This document shows positions 53,606 through 64,000 of a DNA stretch of 64,000 bases, piece by piece. Under the pieces are notes generated by a model. The model saw only the letters and a list, made by a program, of their open reading frames with translations, ran no database searches and had not been told where the DNA came from. This DNA is from Achromobacter marplatensis (GTDB taxonomy: Bacteria > Pseudomonadota > Gammaproteobacteria > Burkholderiales > Burkholderiaceae_B), in contig NZ_NJIG01000001.1 of the NCBI RefSeq assembly GCF_002209535.1, positions 682,001 to 746,000 on the forward strand, given 5' to 3'. Both the position numbers and the translations under genes were made by a program. Position 1 is the first letter of the stretch; each line of letters begins with the position of its first letter.

Positions 53606-56600
53606 ATGGCCGCTACCCACCGACCCGTCCCAGCCCCCCACACGCCGTTGCGCATCTGCCATGCGCCACACGGGCTGCCGGACGTCACGCCGGCGGCGGC
53701 AGGCGCGGACGCGCTGGAATCCCGGCTCACCCGCATCAAGCAAGCGGGATTTGATGCCGTGCTGATCCCCGCCCCGTGGCTGCTGCCGGCGGGCGCGCAT
53801 TCCCTGGCGCCTGTCGACGCGGATCTGAGTGCGATCGGAAACCGGACGGAACCCATCACGCAGCGGCTATCACGGCTTTCCGAAGCGGCGGCGGCCCAGG
53901 ATCTGAAGCTGATAGTCCGCGTGCGGTTCGACCGGGTGTCGGTGGACGCCAGCGCCGGCACCGCGCCGCCCGGTTGGTATCGCGCACACCCAGAAGATCC
54001 GGCTCGGGATCCCCGGCTGCCGGTCAGCGACTGGGGCCTCATGGCGCTGCAGGACAATCCGCCGGCGGGCTTCGCGGCCTCCTGGGCGGCACGGCTGTCG
54101 CGCTGGACCGACGCGGGCGTGTCTGGCTTCCTCTTCGACGCGCCACAGTGCCTGCCGGCCCACAGTTGGCAGGAATTGCTGGCCCCGTTGCGGCAACACA
54201 CTGTCCCGCCCGCCTGCCTGGCCTGGACGCCCGGCCTGAACCCGCAGCAACTCGAGGCGTTACGCGACGCGGGATTCGACGGCGTGTTCTCGTCCCTTCC
54301 CTGGTGGGACTACAAATCCGCGTGGCTGGCCGAAGAGGCCGCTCGGCTGGCGCGCGTCGCCCCTATCCTGGCCAGCGTGTCTGCGCTGGACGCCGCGACG
54401 GGGGGCGGGCCGCGCACTGACCACCGCGGCGCCTGGGCCGCTGCCTTCACGGCCCGCGGCTGGGTGGCAGACGAAACCGACATTGACCCGCCCGGTCCCG
54501 CAGAGGACGTCAACCAATGGCTCGGCGCCCAACCCCTGCCGACCGGCCCGCCCCATGTGCTGGCCGGCCGCGATGGCCGTGCAACGCTGGTGCTGCGCGA
54601 CGCGGCGGACGACGCCACCGCCATCCTTGCCCTGAACCCCGCCGACGCCGCGCCCGCCCTGCTTGATTGGGATGCCGTGGCGTCCAGCTTGCCCGCGGGT
54701 GACATCCTGCCGCATCGGGAAGGCGACGCGGTGGCACTGAACGCCGACGCGCTGCCCGCTGCGGGTTGCGCCGTGCTGTCGGTAGCGCCCATGCCGCCGG
54801 TGCGCGAATCGTCCCGCCATCCCGGGCCGCGCACCGAAGGCGGAGCCGGCTTGCGCATTGCCATCGAAAGCATCTCGCCCGCCGTCGACGACGGCGCGCA
54901 CCCCGTCAAATGCGTCGTGCACGAACGCATTACCGTGCAGGCCGACCTGCTGATGGACGGCCACGACCGCATCGCCGCCGAACTGCGCTGGCGCGCGGCC
55001 GACGAGCCGGAGTGGCGCCGAGCGCCGTTGCGTCTGCTGGCCAACGACCGCTGGCAGGCCAGCTTCCGGCCTCGCCGCATCGGGCCGCACGAATTCCAGG
55101 TGGCGGCGTGGTTCGACGTCTGGCAGACCTACCACCATGATCTGGACGTCAAGCACCGGGCAGGTCTCGACGTGCGGCTGGAAGTCGCCGAAGGCGCGCA
55201 GTTGCTGCGCGAGGCCGACAAGCGCGCAGGCCGGCAAACGTCTGCAGGCGACAGCGTCGCCACGATCAAACGCGTCCTGAAAGCCTTGCCCGACGCCTTG
55301 ACCGATGCCGCGCCGACGGACGAGCAGATCGCCCTGCTGCTTGGCCCCGAACTGGCGCGTGCCATGCAGGAGCTGGACGCGCATCCGTTTGAATCCGTGA
55401 CCGCGGTGCGCTACCCCGTCTGGGTCGACCGGCCCCAGGCGGCCCACGGCGCGTGGTATGAACTGTTCCCGCGTTCGCAGGCCCAAGAGCCGGGCCGCCA
55501 CGGCACCTTCGACGACGTCATCGAGCGGCTGCCCGACATCCGCGAAATGGGGTTCGACGTGCTGTACCTGCCGCCCATCCACCCCATTGGACTGCGCAAC
55601 CGCAAAGGCCCCAACAACAGCCTGACCGCGGGGCCGGACGATGTCGGCAGCCCCTACGCGATCGGTTCGGTCGATGGCGGGCACGACGCCATCGAGCCCA
55701 AGCTGGGCACCCTTGAAGACTTCCTGCGCCTGGTGGGCGCGGCGCAAGGCCACGGCATGGAAGTGGCGCTGGACTTCGCCATCCAGTGCTCGCCCGACCA
55801 CCCGTGGCTACAAGCGCATCCGGACTGGTTTTCGTGGCGCCCCGACGGGTCGCTGCGCTACGCCGAGAACCCACCGAAGAAATACCAGGACATCGTGAAT
55901 GTTTCGTTCTACGGCGGGCCGCCGCGCCGGGCTCGCAAGCTTGCGCTGTGGCGGGCGCTGCGCGACGTGGTGCTGTTCTGGGTCGAGCACGGCGTACGCA
56001 TTTTCCGGGTGGACAACCCCCACACCAAGCCGCTGCCATTCTGGCAATGGCTGATCGCCGAGGTGCACGGGCAGCATCCCGATGTGCTGTTCCTGTCTGA
56101 AGCGTTCACCCGCCCGAAGATGATGTACCGACTGGCGAAGGTGGGGTTCACGCAGTCCTACACCTACTTCACGTGGCGCAACGACCGGGCCGAACTGCAG
56201 TCCTACCTGGAAGAAATCTCGCGGCCGCCGCCAGCCGATTTCTTCCGCCCGCATTTCTTCGTCAACACCCCGGACATCAATCCCCTGTTCCTGCAGACCT
56301 CGGGCCGCGCCGGCTTCCTGATCCGCGCCGCGCTGGCCGCGATGGGGTCCGGCCTGTGGGGGATGTATAGCGGATTCGAATTGTGCGAAGCCGCGCCGGT
56401 GCCCGGCAAAGAGGAATACCTGGATTCCGAAAAGTACGAACTGCGCCCGCGCGACTGGCACCAGCCCGGCAACATCCGCGCCGAGATCACGCGCCTGAAC
56501 CAGATCCGGCGGGCCAATCCCGCCTTGCAGACGCATCGTGGGCTGACGGCGATCCCCAGCGGCAACGACCGCGTGCTGGCCTTCGTGAAGGCGACGCCGG

Positions 56601-56824
56601 GGCTGGGCAACGTGGTGCTGACGGTGGTCAGCCTGGACCCTTTCCACCCGCAGACCGCGCATCTTGACCCGCCGCTGTGGCTATTCGCCGACTCCGGCGC
56701 ACAGCAGTTGGCGGCCGAAAACCTGCTGACGGACAGCCGTGACACCTGGCGCGGCGCGACCCGCGCCGTGACGCTTTCCCCCGATCAACCCTATCGAATC
56801 TGGCGCCTGTCCCTCAATGGTTGA
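53606..56824 (+). CDS. glgE: GlgE maltosyltransferase with an extra N-terminal amylase-like domain
   Basis: Maltose-1-phosphate:alpha-1,4-glucan maltosyltransferase, 1072 residues. The GlgE part is about 416-1072: the N-terminal beta domain, then YELFPRSQAQEPGRHGTF, the nucleophile Asp803 in FRVDNPHTKPLPFW and the acid/base Glu832 in FLSEAFTRP. Residues 1 to about 400 look like a second, incomplete GH13-type barrel (LRICHAPHGL at the start, GFLFDAP with Asp178). Actinobacterial GlgE is only about 660-700 residues. It lies 11 bases after glgA and 20 bases before treS, which supplies its maltose-1-phosphate. Confidence 0.92.
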   Translation: MAATHRPVPAPHTPLRICHAPHGLPDVTPAAAGADALESRLTRIKQAGFDAVLIPAPWLLPAGAHSLAPVDADLSAIGNRTEPITQRLSRLSEAAAAQDLKLIVRVRFDRVSVDASAGTAPPGWYRAHPEDPARDPRLPVSDWGLMALQDNPPAGFAASWAARLSRWTDAGVSGFLFDAPQCLPAHSWQELLAPLRQHTVPPACLAWTPGLNPQQLEALRDAGFDGVFSSLPWWDYKSAWLAEEAARLARVAPILASVSALDAATGGGPRTDHRGAWAAAFTARGWVADETDIDPPGPAEDVNQWLGAQPLPTGPPHVLAGRDGRATLVLRDAADDATAILALNPADAAPALLDWDAVASSLPAGDILPHREGDAVALNADALPAAGCAVLSVAPMPPVRESSRHPGPRTEGGAGLRIAIESISPAVDDGAHPVKCVVHERITVQADLLMDGHDRIAAELRWRAADEPEWRRAPLRLLANDRWQASFRPRRIGPHEFQVAAWFDVWQTYHHDLDVKHRAGLDVRLEVAEGAQLLREADKRAGRQTSAGDSVATIKRVLKALPDALTDAAPTDEQIALLLGPELARAMQELDAHPFESVTAVRYPVWVDRPQAAHGAWYELFPRSQAQEPGRHGTFDDVIERLPDIREMGFDVLYLPPIHPIGLRNRKGPNNSLTAGPDDVGSPYAIGSVDGGHDAIEPKLGTLEDFLRLVGAAQGHGMEVALDFAIQCSPDHPWLQAHPDWFSWRPDGSLRYAENPPKKYQDIVNVSFYGGPPRRARKLALWRALRDVVLFWVEHGVRIFRVDNPHTKPLPFWQWLIAEVHGQHPDVLFLSEAFTRPKMMYRLAKVGFTQSYTYFTWRNDRAELQSYLEEISRPPPADFFRPHFFVNTPDINPLFLQTSGRAGFLIRAALAAMGSGLWGMYSGFELCEAAPVPGKEEYLDSEKYELRPRDWHQPGNIRAEITRLNQIRRANPALQTHRGLTAIPSGNDRVLAFVKATPGLGNVVLTVVSLDPFHPQTAHLDPPLWLFADSGAQQLAAENLLTDSRDTWRGATRAVTLSPDQPYRIWRLSLNG

Positions 56825-56844
56825 CGCCGCCCGGAGCCCAACAA

Positions 56845-59800
56845 ATGACCAGTGAAACCCAGCCCATCAAGGACGACGGCCTTTGGTACAAGGACGCGGT
56901 CATCTACCAGCTGCATGTGAAGTCGTTCTTCGACTCCAATGACGATGGGGTGGGAGACGTGCCCGGCCTGATCATGAAGCTGGACTACATCGCCAGCCTG
57001 GGCGTGAACACGATCTGGCTCTTGCCCTTTTATCCGTCGCCCCGGCGCGACGACGGCTACGACATCGCGGATTACCGCGGCGTGCACCCCGACTACGGCA
57101 CCGTGGCCGATGTGCGCAAGCTCATCCGCGAGGCGCATACGCGGGGCTTGCGCGTGATCACCGAGCTGGTGGTGAACCACACGTCGGACCAGCACCGGTG
57201 GTTCCAGCGCGCCCGCACGTCGCGACCGGGGTCGGCAGCCCGCAATTTCTACGTCTGGTCGGATAACGACAAAGCCTACGCCGGCACCCGCATCATCTTC
57301 TGCGATACGGAGAAATCCAACTGGACGTGGGACCCAGAGGCCAACGCCTACTTCTGGCACCGCTTCTACTCCCACCAGCCCGACCTGAACTACGACAATC
57401 CCCAGGTCCTCAAAGAAGTGCTGTCGGTCATGCGGTACTGGCTGGACATGGGCGTGGACGGGCTGCGCCTGGACGCCGTGCCCTATCTGGTCGAACGCGA
57501 AGGCACCAACAACGAGAACCTGCCCGAGACGCACCAGGTGCTCAAGCAGATACGCGCGGTGATCGACGCCGAATACCCGGGCCGCCTGCTCCTGGCCGAG
57601 GCGAACCAATGGCCGGAAGATGCGCAGGAGTACTTTGGCAGCGGCGACGAATGCCACATGTCGTTCCACTTTCCGCTGATGCCGCGCATGTACATGGCGA
57701 TCGCGCAGGAAGACCGCTTCCCCATCACCGACATCATCCGCCAGACGCCCGATATTCCGGCCACCTGCCAATGGGCCATATTCCTGCGCAATCACGACGA
57801 GCTGACGCTGGAAATGGTGACGAGCCGCGAACGGGACTATCTGTGGAGCGTGTATGCCGCCGACCCGCGTGCCCGCATCAACCTGGGCATCCGCCGCCGC
57901 CTGGCCCCCTTGCTGGAACGCGACCGCCGCCGGGTGGAACTGATGAACAGCCTGCTGCTGTCGATGCCCGGCACGCCGGTGCTGTATTACGGCGACGAAC
58001 TGGGCATGGGCGACAACGTGCACCTGGGCGACCGCGACGGCGTGCGCACCCCGATGCAATGGTCGCCCGACCGCAACGGCGGCTTCTCGCGGGCCGATCC
58101 CGAGCGGCTGCCCTTGCCGGTGCTGATGGGGCCGCTGTATGGCTACGAAGCCGTCAATGTCGAAGCCCAGCAGCGCGACCCGCATTCGCTGCTTAACTGG
58201 ACCCGCCGCATGCTGGCGCAACGCCGCCAGACGCATGCGTTCGGCCGCGGCACGCTGCGCTTCATCCTGGCCGGCAACCGCAAGATACTCGCCTACCTGC
58301 GCCAGTGGAACGACACCATCATCCTGTGCGTGGCGAACCTGTCCAATGCCGCGCAGCCGGTCGAACTGCAGTTGCAGGCCTTCAACGGCCGGGTGCCCGT
58401 CGAAATGCTGGGCGGCACACCGTTCCCCGCCATCGGCGAACTGCCTTATCTGCTGACGCTGCCGCCCTACGGTTTTTACTGGATGGACCTGAGCGCGGAC
58501 GCCGCGCCGCCCGGCTGGCATGCCAGCGGCCCCGCCCAGATGCCCGAACTGACGACGCTGGTGTTGAAGTCCCGCGGCGGCGCCGCCCTGACCGATTCGT
58601 CGCGCGCCACGCTGGAAAACGAGGTGCTGCCCGAATACCTGGCGCGCCAGCGCTGGTTCCCCGGCTCGCATGCACCGGCCCGGGCCCGCCTGGCCTACGC
58701 GACGCCCTTCACCGCCGCGGGCGGCGAATACTACTGGGCCGAAGTCGAGCCGGAAGACGGCGTGGAAGGCTTGCGCGCCCAGGCGCCCTTCGTCCTGGTC
58801 TGGGACGAAACCGCGCAAGTGCAGTATCCGATTGCGCGGGTGCGCCGTGGCGCGGAAGTCGGCACGCTTGCCGATGCCTTCCTGCAACCCGGCTTTGTGC
58901 TGGGCGTGGTCGATGCCCTGCGCGCCAGCCGCGAATTGGACGGCCGCGAAGGCGGCAAGCCGGGCGACAAACCCGGCATCATCCGCTATGTGCCCGAACC
59001 CGGCCTGGCGGCGCAGGCTTTCGGCGAAGAACCCGCGCTGCAGTGGATCAGCGGCGAACAATCCAACAGCTCGGTCATCATCGGCGGACAGGCCATCCTG
59101 AAACTGATCCGCAACGTGCAGCCCGGCGTCTCGCCGGAAGTCGAACTGACCCGCCACCTGACCCGCGCCGGCTACGCGAATATTCCCGCGTTGCTGGGCG
59201 AGGTGCTGCGGGTGGATGCCGACGGCGTGCCGCATACGCTTGCGGTGCTGCACGCTTTCGTCACCAACGAGGGCGACGCCTGGACGTGGACGCTGGACTT
59301 CCTGAAGCGCACCTTGGGCGCCGCGCTGCTGGGCGGCGACAGCCCGGAGGAATTCGAGGCCACCCTGGAGGGATACACCGTCATGGCAGCTACGATCGGC
59401 CGTCGCCTGGCCGAGCTGCACAACGCCCTGGCGCAACCCTCGGACGACCCCGCTTTCGCGCTGCGCACGGCGACGGAAGAAGACACAGCGGCGCACGCCG
59501 CCCGGATCATTGCCCAGCTGAACCGCGCGGAGCAAGACTTGCGCGCGGTGCTGGACACCCTGGAGGCGCCGTCCCACGCCTGCGCGCAGTGGTTCTTCGA
59601 ACACCACGCGCGCCTGATCAAGCAGGTCGAGGCCATGGCAAAGGCGCTGACCGGCGCCCCGATGATCCGCGTACACGGCGATTTCCATCTGGGCCAGGTG
59701 CTGGTGGCGCAGACCGATGCCTACCTGATCGATTTCGAGGGTGAACCGATCCAAAGCCTGCAGGCGCGTCGGCAGGTCAACACCCCATATAAGGACGTTG

Positions 59801-60201
59801 CCGGCATGCTGCGCTCGTTCGACTATGCCGCGGCCTCCATCGCACGGGGCGATCCGCTGGGCGGCGCGCCCACGGACGCGAACGCGGGGCCCGCCGATTC
59901 GGCCGCCGCACCCGGCGCGCCTGTCGAGCTGCGCGATACCTTGCTTGCGCGCTTCGGCTCCCGCTCGGCGGAAGCCTTCTTGCAGGGCTACCAGGAGGCC
60001 GCCAGCACCGCGATCGCCTTGCCCGGCGCGCAGGAGGATCCGCTGCTGAAACTGGCGGTGCTGGAAAAGGCCGCCTATGAGGTCAGCTACGAAGCCGCGC
60101 ACCGTCCCGACTGGATCTCCATCCCCCTATGCGCGTTGACCGGGCTTGCCCGCGAACTGCTGCAGGCTGCCGCGATCAGCAGCGAGGAACACGCACAATG
60201 A
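56845..60201 (+). CDS. treS: Trehalose synthase-maltokinase fusion (TreS-Pep2)
   Basis: Bifunctional enzyme of about 1118 residues. Residues 1 to about 550 are TreS (GH13), which interconverts trehalose and maltose: nucleophile Asp210 in [10 protein letters not shown], acid/base Glu252 in [10 protein letters not shown], and [11 protein letters not shown]. Residues from about 575 are a maltokinase with the phosphotransferase motif HGDFHLGQ (His944-Asp946) and LIDFEGEP, making maltose-1-phosphate for GlgE. Fusion of both activities in one chain channels maltose. ATG 56845 has GGAG upstream; the stop overlaps glgB by four bases. Confidence 0.94.
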   Translation: MTSETQPIKDDGLWYKDAVIYQLHVKSFFDSNDDGVGDVPGLIMKLDYIASLGVNTIWLLPFYPSPRRDDGYDIADYRGVHPDYGTVADVRKLIREAHTRGLRVITELVVNHTSDQHRWFQRARTSRPGSAARNFYVWSDNDKAYAGTRIIFCDTEKSNWTWDPEANAYFWHRFYSHQPDLNYDNPQVLKEVLSVMRYWLDMGVDGLRLDAVPYLVEREGTNNENLPETHQVLKQIRAVIDAEYPGRLLLAEANQWPEDAQEYFGSGDECHMSFHFPLMPRMYMAIAQEDRFPITDIIRQTPDIPATCQWAIFLRNHDELTLEMVTSRERDYLWSVYAADPRARINLGIRRRLAPLLERDRRRVELMNSLLLSMPGTPVLYYGDELGMGDNVHLGDRDGVRTPMQWSPDRNGGFSRADPERLPLPVLMGPLYGYEAVNVEAQQRDPHSLLNWTRRMLAQRRQTHAFGRGTLRFILAGNRKILAYLRQWNDTIILCVANLSNAAQPVELQLQAFNGRVPVEMLGGTPFPAIGELPYLLTLPPYGFYWMDLSADAAPPGWHASGPAQMPELTTLVLKSRGGAALTDSSRATLENEVLPEYLARQRWFPGSHAPARARLAYATPFTAAGGEYYWAEVEPEDGVEGLRAQAPFVLVWDETAQVQYPIARVRRGAEVGTLADAFLQPGFVLGVVDALRASRELDGREGGKPGDKPGIIRYVPEPGLAAQAFGEEPALQWISGEQSNSSVIIGGQAILKLIRNVQPGVSPEVELTRHLTRAGYANIPALLGEVLRVDADGVPHTLAVLHAFVTNEGDAWTWTLDFLKRTLGAALLGGDSPEEFEATLEGYTVMAATIGRRLAELHNALAQPSDDPAFALRTATEEDTAAHAARIIAQLNRAEQDLRAVLDTLEAPSHACAQWFFEHHARLIKQVEAMAKALTGAPMIRVHGDFHLGQVLVAQTDAYLIDFEGEPIQSLQARRQVNTPYKDVAGMLRSFDYAAASIARGDPLGGAPTDANAGPADSAAAPGAPVELRDTLLARFGSRSAEAFLQGYQEAASTAIALPGAQEDPLLKLAVLEKAAYEVSYEAAHRPDWISIPLCALTGLARELLQAAAISSEEHAQ

Positions 60202-62405
60202 ACAGCACCGCCAACGCCACGTTGCCGCCCCGCGCCAAGCCGGCCGGTCAGGTCGACCCGGCCACCCTTGCCGCGCTGGCTTCCGGCCTGCACGCCGACC
60301 CGTTCGCGGTGCTGGGCCCGCACGAGGGCGTGGTCCGCACACTTGCGCCCGGCGCGGCCGCCGTCTGGGTCGTTGCGCAGGATGGCCAGCGCGTCGCGCT
60401 GCAAGAACAGGCCCACGGGCTGTATACCGGCGCCGCCCCCCGCGCCCGCCCCGGCCAACCGGGTTCCTACCAATTGGCGATCGAATGGCCGGATGCAGAA
60501 CAGGTCACGCCTGACCCTTACGCGTTTGGCCCCTTGCTATCGGCCCAGGACCTGGACGCGCTTGCCAGCGGAGACTGGCGCGCCGCACTGGAATTGCTGG
60601 GCGCCAGGCTTGCCGACATGGACGGCATTCCCGGCCTGCGTTGCGCGGTATGGGCGCCCAATGCGCGCCGCGTGGCGGTCGTGGGCGACTTCAACAGCTG
60701 GGACGGCCGCCGCCATCCGATGCGCTTGCGCCATGCTGCCGGCGTCTGGGAACTGTTCGTCCCGGGTATCCAGGCCGGCGAGCGCTACAAGTTTGCGATC
60801 ACCGACGCCGACGGCGCCATCGCGCTCAAGGCCGATCCCATGGCGCGCCGCGCCCAGGCGGCGCCGGCCACGGCGTCCGTCGTGGATGACCCCTCACCCT
60901 ACCCCTGGACGGACGACGCATGGATGCGATCCCGCGCCGCGCGCCAAGCGCGCCAAGCCCCCATTTCCATTTACGAAGTACACGCCGGCTCCTGGCTCGC
61001 GCCCGATGGCGCGCCCTGCGTCTGGGACCAACTGGCCGCCAAGCTGCCCGCCTACGCGCACGCCATGGGGTTCTCGCATGTCGAGTTGATGCCCATCATG
61101 GAGTATCCGTTCGGCGGTTCCTGGGGCTACCAGCCGCTGGGCCTGTTCGCGCCGTCCGCGCGCTTTGGGCCGCCCGACGCCTTCGCGCGTTTCATCGATC
61201 GCTGCCACGCCGCCGGCATCGGCGTCATCCTGGATTGGGTTCCCGCGCATTTTCCCGATGACCCCCACGGGTTGGCGCGCTTTGACGGCTCGCCGCTGTA
61301 TGAATACGCCGACCCGCGCGAAGGCTATCACCCCGACTGGAACACGCTGGTCTACAACCTGGGGCGCACCGAAGTCAAAGCCTTCATGATCGCCAGCGCC
61401 ATGCACTGGCTGCGGCGCTTCCATATCGACGGCCTGCGCGTGGATGCGGTGGCGTCCATGCTGTATCGGGACTACAGCCGCCAGCCCGGCGAGTGGATCC
61501 CGAACCGCCATGGGGGACGCGAGAACCTGGAGGCCGTCCAGTTCCTGCAGGAGTTGAACGCCACCATCCGCGAAGAGGAACCGGACACCATCGTCGTGGC
61601 CGAGGAATCTACCGCCTGGCCCGGCGTCACCGCCCCGGTGCCTGAAGGCGGCCTGGGCTTTCACTACAAATGGAACATGGGCTGGATGCACGACACGCTG
61701 CGCTATCTGCATGAAGACCCGGTGCACCGCAAGCATCATCATCACGACATCACCTTCGGCATGGCCTACGCCTATTCCGAGCGCTTTGTCCTGCCCCTCT
61801 CGCACGACGAAGTGGTGCACGGCAAGGGGTCGCTGCTGAACAAGATGCCCGGCGACCGCGCGGCCAAGCTGGCGAACTTGCGCGCCTATCTGGGCTTCAT
61901 GTGGGCGCATCCGGGCAAGAAACTGCTGTTCATGGGCGGCGAGCTGGCGTGCCCGGCCGAATGGAACCACGACGCCGCCCTGGATTGGAACCTGCTGGAC
62001 GACCCTGGTCACAAGGGCGTGCAGCGCCTGGTTGCCGACCTGAACCGGCTTTATCGGGAGACCCCCGCGTTGCACGAACTGGACACGGACCCGGCGGGAT
62101 TCGCCTGGGTGGTCATGGACGACGCCGACAACAGCGTGGCCGCGTTCTTGCGCCAGGCCGGCGGATCGCTGGTGCTGGCCGTGTCGAATTTCACGCCCGT
62201 GGCGCGCCATGGCTACCGCGTCGGCGTGCCGATGGCGGGGCGCTGGACCGAAACATTGAATACCGACGCAGGCTGCTACGGCGGCTCGGGCCAGGGCAAC
62301 CAGGGCGCCGCGCTCACCGAGGCAGAACCCTCGCACGGCCACGCGCAATCGCTGCCCCTGACGCTGCCGCCGCTTGCCACCCTTTTCCTCACGATACAAG
62401 GCTGA
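60198..62405 (+). CDS. glgB: 1,4-alpha-glucan branching enzyme GlgB
   Basis: GH13 branching enzyme of 735 residues that makes alpha-1,6 branches in glycogen. An N-terminal domain and CBM48 (about 1-250, with [20 protein letters not shown] near residue 153) precede the barrel. Catalytic residues are Asp416 in [10 protein letters not shown] and Glu469 in VVAEEST, with [16 protein letters not shown] for transition-state binding. The ATG at 60198 overlaps the treS stop (ATGA). It acts after GlgA or GlgE on the growing glucan. Confidence 0.95.
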   Translation: MNSTANATLPPRAKPAGQVDPATLAALASGLHADPFAVLGPHEGVVRTLAPGAAAVWVVAQDGQRVALQEQAHGLYTGAAPRARPGQPGSYQLAIEWPDAEQVTPDPYAFGPLLSAQDLDALASGDWRAALELLGARLADMDGIPGLRCAVWAPNARRVAVVGDFNSWDGRRHPMRLRHAAGVWELFVPGIQAGERYKFAITDADGAIALKADPMARRAQAAPATASVVDDPSPYPWTDDAWMRSRAARQARQAPISIYEVHAGSWLAPDGAPCVWDQLAAKLPAYAHAMGFSHVELMPIMEYPFGGSWGYQPLGLFAPSARFGPPDAFARFIDRCHAAGIGVILDWVPAHFPDDPHGLARFDGSPLYEYADPREGYHPDWNTLVYNLGRTEVKAFMIASAMHWLRRFHIDGLRVDAVASMLYRDYSRQPGEWIPNRHGGRENLEAVQFLQELNATIREEEPDTIVVAEESTAWPGVTAPVPEGGLGFHYKWNMGWMHDTLRYLHEDPVHRKHHHHDITFGMAYAYSERFVLPLSHDEVVHGKGSLLNKMPGDRAAKLANLRAYLGFMWAHPGKKLLFMGGELACPAEWNHDAALDWNLLDDPGHKGVQRLVADLNRLYRETPALHELDTDPAGFAWVVMDDADNSVAAFLRQAGGSLVLAVSNFTPVARHGYRVGVPMAGRWTETLNTDAGCYGGSGQGNQGAALTEAEPSHGHAQSLPLTLPPLATLFLTIQG

Positions 62406-62408
62406 TCC

Positions 62409-64000
62409 ATGGACCCCTCACAATTGACCCGCCTTACCACCGGCCAGCCGTACCCGTTGGGCGCGGTCAGCGACGGCCTGGGCGTGAACTTCGCCGTCTT
62501 CTCGGCCAACGCCACGCGCATCGAGCTGTGCGTGTTCGACGCGCGCGGCCGCAAGGAACTGCGGCGCTTCGACCTGCCGGAATGCACGGATGAGGTCTGG
62601 CACGGCTACCTGCCGGACGCCCAGCCCGGTCTGGTGTATGGCTACCGCGCGCACGGGCCCTATGATCCCCGCAACGGCCACCGTTTCAATCCGCACAAGC
62701 TGCTGCTGGACCCCTACGCACGCCACCTGACAGGCCCGGCGAGCTGGAGCGACGCGCTCTTCGGCTACCGGCTGAACCACGCGCGCGCCGACTTGTCGAT
62801 GGACCGCCGTGACAGCGCGCCGGCCATGCCCAAGGCCATCGTGACGGAAGACGTCCCGTTCAACTGGGGCAACAGCAAGGCGCCGCAAACGCCATGGGTG
62901 GACACGACAATCTACGAAGTGCATCTGCGCGGCGTCTCGATGCAGCGCGAAGACCTGCGCCAGCCGCTGCGCGGCACGTGCGCGGCGCTGGCCGACCCGC
63001 GCTTCATCGAACACCTGCAGCGCCTGGGCGTCACCGCCGTCGAGCTGCTGCCGGTGCACGCCTTCCTGCAGGACCGGTTCCTGCTGGAACGCGGCCTGCG
63101 CAATTACTGGGGCTACAACACGCTGTCGTTCTTCGCGCCCGAACCCGCGTATCTGCAGCGCGGCCCCAACGACCTGCGCCAGGCGGTCCGCCGCCTGCAT
63201 GCCGCCGGTCTGGAAGTGATCCTGGACGTGGTCTACAACCATACTTGCGAAGGCAGCGAACTGGGCCCCACGCTGTCATGGCGCGGGCTGGACAACGCCA
63301 GCTATTACCGCCTGATGCCGGGCGAAGAGCGCTACTACATCAACGACACCGGCTGCGGCAATACGGTAAACCTGTCGCACCCGCGCGTCCTGCAGATGGT
63401 GATGGATTCCCTGCGCTATTGGACCGATTCTTATGGCGTGGACGGCTTTCGCTTCGACCTGGGCGTGACGCTCGGCCGCGAGGGCACGGGCTTTGACCCG
63501 GGGTCGGGCTTCTTCGACGCCCTGTTGCAAGACCCGGTGCTGGCCGGCGTGAAACTGATCTCGGAACCGTGGGACATCGGGCCGGATGGCTATCAGCTGG
63601 GCAACCACCCGCCCGGGCTGGCGGAATGGAACGACCGCTACCGCGACACGGTGCGGCGCTATTGGCGCGGCGATGAAGGCATGCGCGGCGACATGGCGGC
63701 CAGGCTATGCGGTTCGCGCGACGTCTTCGACCGGCGCCATCGGCGGCCTTGGGCCAGCGTCAACTTCGTGGCATCCCACGATGGCTTCACCACGCAAGAC
63801 CTGGTGAGCTACGACGGCAGCCACAACGAGGCCAATGGCGAAGGCGGCAACGACGGCCACGGCGAGAACTACAGCCACAACTGGGGCGAGGAAGGGCCGA
63901 CGCAGGACGAAGCCATCCTGGAACGTCGTGGTCAGGTGCAGCGCGCGCTGCTGGCGACGATGTTCCTGTCCGACGGCACGCCCATGCTGCTGGCCGGCGA
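62409..64000 (+). CDS. glgX: Glycogen debranching enzyme GlgX (partial)
   Basis: GH13 isoamylase-type enzyme that removes alpha-1,6 branches; 530 codons are visible and the C-terminus lies beyond base 64000. The CBM48 opening (YPLGAVSDGLGVNFAVFSAN near residue 15) and ANATRIELCVFD are typical. Catalytic residues are Asp350 in GFRFDLG and Glu386 in LISEPWD, with ASHDGFT further on. The gene starts three bases after the glgB stop. Together with glgB it suggests full glycogen turnover; TreZ/TreY-type genes often follow in related clusters but cannot be seen here. Confidence 0.93.
   Translation, partial: MDPSQLTRLTTGQPYPLGAVSDGLGVNFAVFSANATRIELCVFDARGRKELRRFDLPECTDEVWHGYLPDAQPGLVYGYRAHGPYDPRNGHRFNPHKLLLDPYARHLTGPASWSDALFGYRLNHARADLSMDRRDSAPAMPKAIVTEDVPFNWGNSKAPQTPWVDTTIYEVHLRGVSMQREDLRQPLRGTCAALADPRFIEHLQRLGVTAVELLPVHAFLQDRFLLERGLRNYWGYNTLSFFAPEPAYLQRGPNDLRQAVRRLHAAGLEVILDVVYNHTCEGSELGPTLSWRGLDNASYYRLMPGEERYYINDTGCGNTVNLSHPRVLQMVMDSLRYWTDSYGVDGFRFDLGVTLGREGTGFDPGSGFFDALLQDPVLAGVKLISEPWDIGPDGYQLGNHPPGLAEWNDRYRDTVRRYWRGDEGMRGDMAARLCGSRDVFDRRHRRPWASVNFVASHDGFTTQDLVSYDGSHNEANGEGGNDGHGENYSHNWGEEGPTQDEAILERRGQVQRALLATMFLSDGTPMLLAG

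Noticed and set aside
56791-60102. A 1103-codon open frame on the minus strand opposite treS
   Set aside because: It is antisense to a gene with perfect TreS and maltokinase motifs. Its translation is rich in Arg/Gln/His and Val without domain patterns, as expected for a mirror frame in high-GC coding DNA.
1-64000. CRISPR arrays, tRNA or rRNA genes, insertion sequences, prophage genes
   Set aside because: I looked for regular repeats, cloverleaf-type sequences, transposase or integrase motifs and found none.

Overview
The window is high-GC, densely packed bacterial chromosome. The gene content points to a betaproteobacterium of the Achromobacter/Bordetella (Alcaligenaceae) type: a Bug-family solute-binding protein, an ornithine cyclodeaminase-like enzyme in a catabolic operon, a PxpB-PxpC fusion, a DUF3182 protein, and a long GlgE next to a TreS-maltokinase fusion. 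This assignment is an inference from gene content. I see no tRNA, rRNA, insertion sequence, prophage or CRISPR array, and no stretch over 300 bases without a gene.

Region 1 (1-19.5 kb) looks like a sulfur-scavenging and sulfur-storage island. It holds a branched-chain-amino-acid-type ABC transporter (binding protein, LivH and a LivM cut by the window edge). A divergent unit carries an FMN-dependent monooxygenase and an OsmC protein. A seven-gene operon then encodes a peptide-type ABC transporter and three more luciferase-like (LLM) flavin monooxygenases. Last comes a five-gene operon: rhodanese, serine O-acetyltransferase (EpsC), Family 2A encapsulin shell, an encapsulin-targeted cysteine desulfurase with a ~255-residue disordered N-terminus, and a fifth LLM monooxygenase. 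Read together: import of organosulfur compounds, oxidative release of sulfur, then handling and storage of sulfur inside a protein nanocompartment.

Region 2 (19.6-31 kb) has a methyltransferase gene and a ten-gene catabolic operon. The operon encodes a complete three-component Rieske oxygenase, a gentisate-dioxygenase-like bicupin, a fumarylacetoacetate-hydrolase-family enzyme, an HpaH-type hydratase, an ornithine cyclodeaminase-family protein, a SnoaL-like protein and a Bug binding protein. It is divergent from a GntR/FCD regulator, and the shared intergenic region carries helically phased GCATGC operators. The substrate is unknown. An isochorismatase-family hydrolase follows.

Region 3 (31-44.5 kb) holds a 5-oxoprolinase-type set (PxpA, PxpB-PxpC fusion) with a biotin carboxylase-BCCP protein and a divergent GntR regulator. 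After these come a PepSY membrane protein and a DUF2946 protein, both His-rich, small exported proteins, an RraA-like protein, and a FecI-FecR-TonB receptor iron-uptake set with a Fur-box-like site.

Region 4 (44.6-64 kb) has a ybhP-clsB-ybhN membrane-lipid operon, a DUF3182 protein coupled to an alpha/beta hydrolase, a PRC-barrel protein, a pyruvate-oxidase-like ThDP enzyme, and a glycogen/trehalose cluster (glgA, glgE, treS-maltokinase, glgB, glgX) that runs off the right edge.
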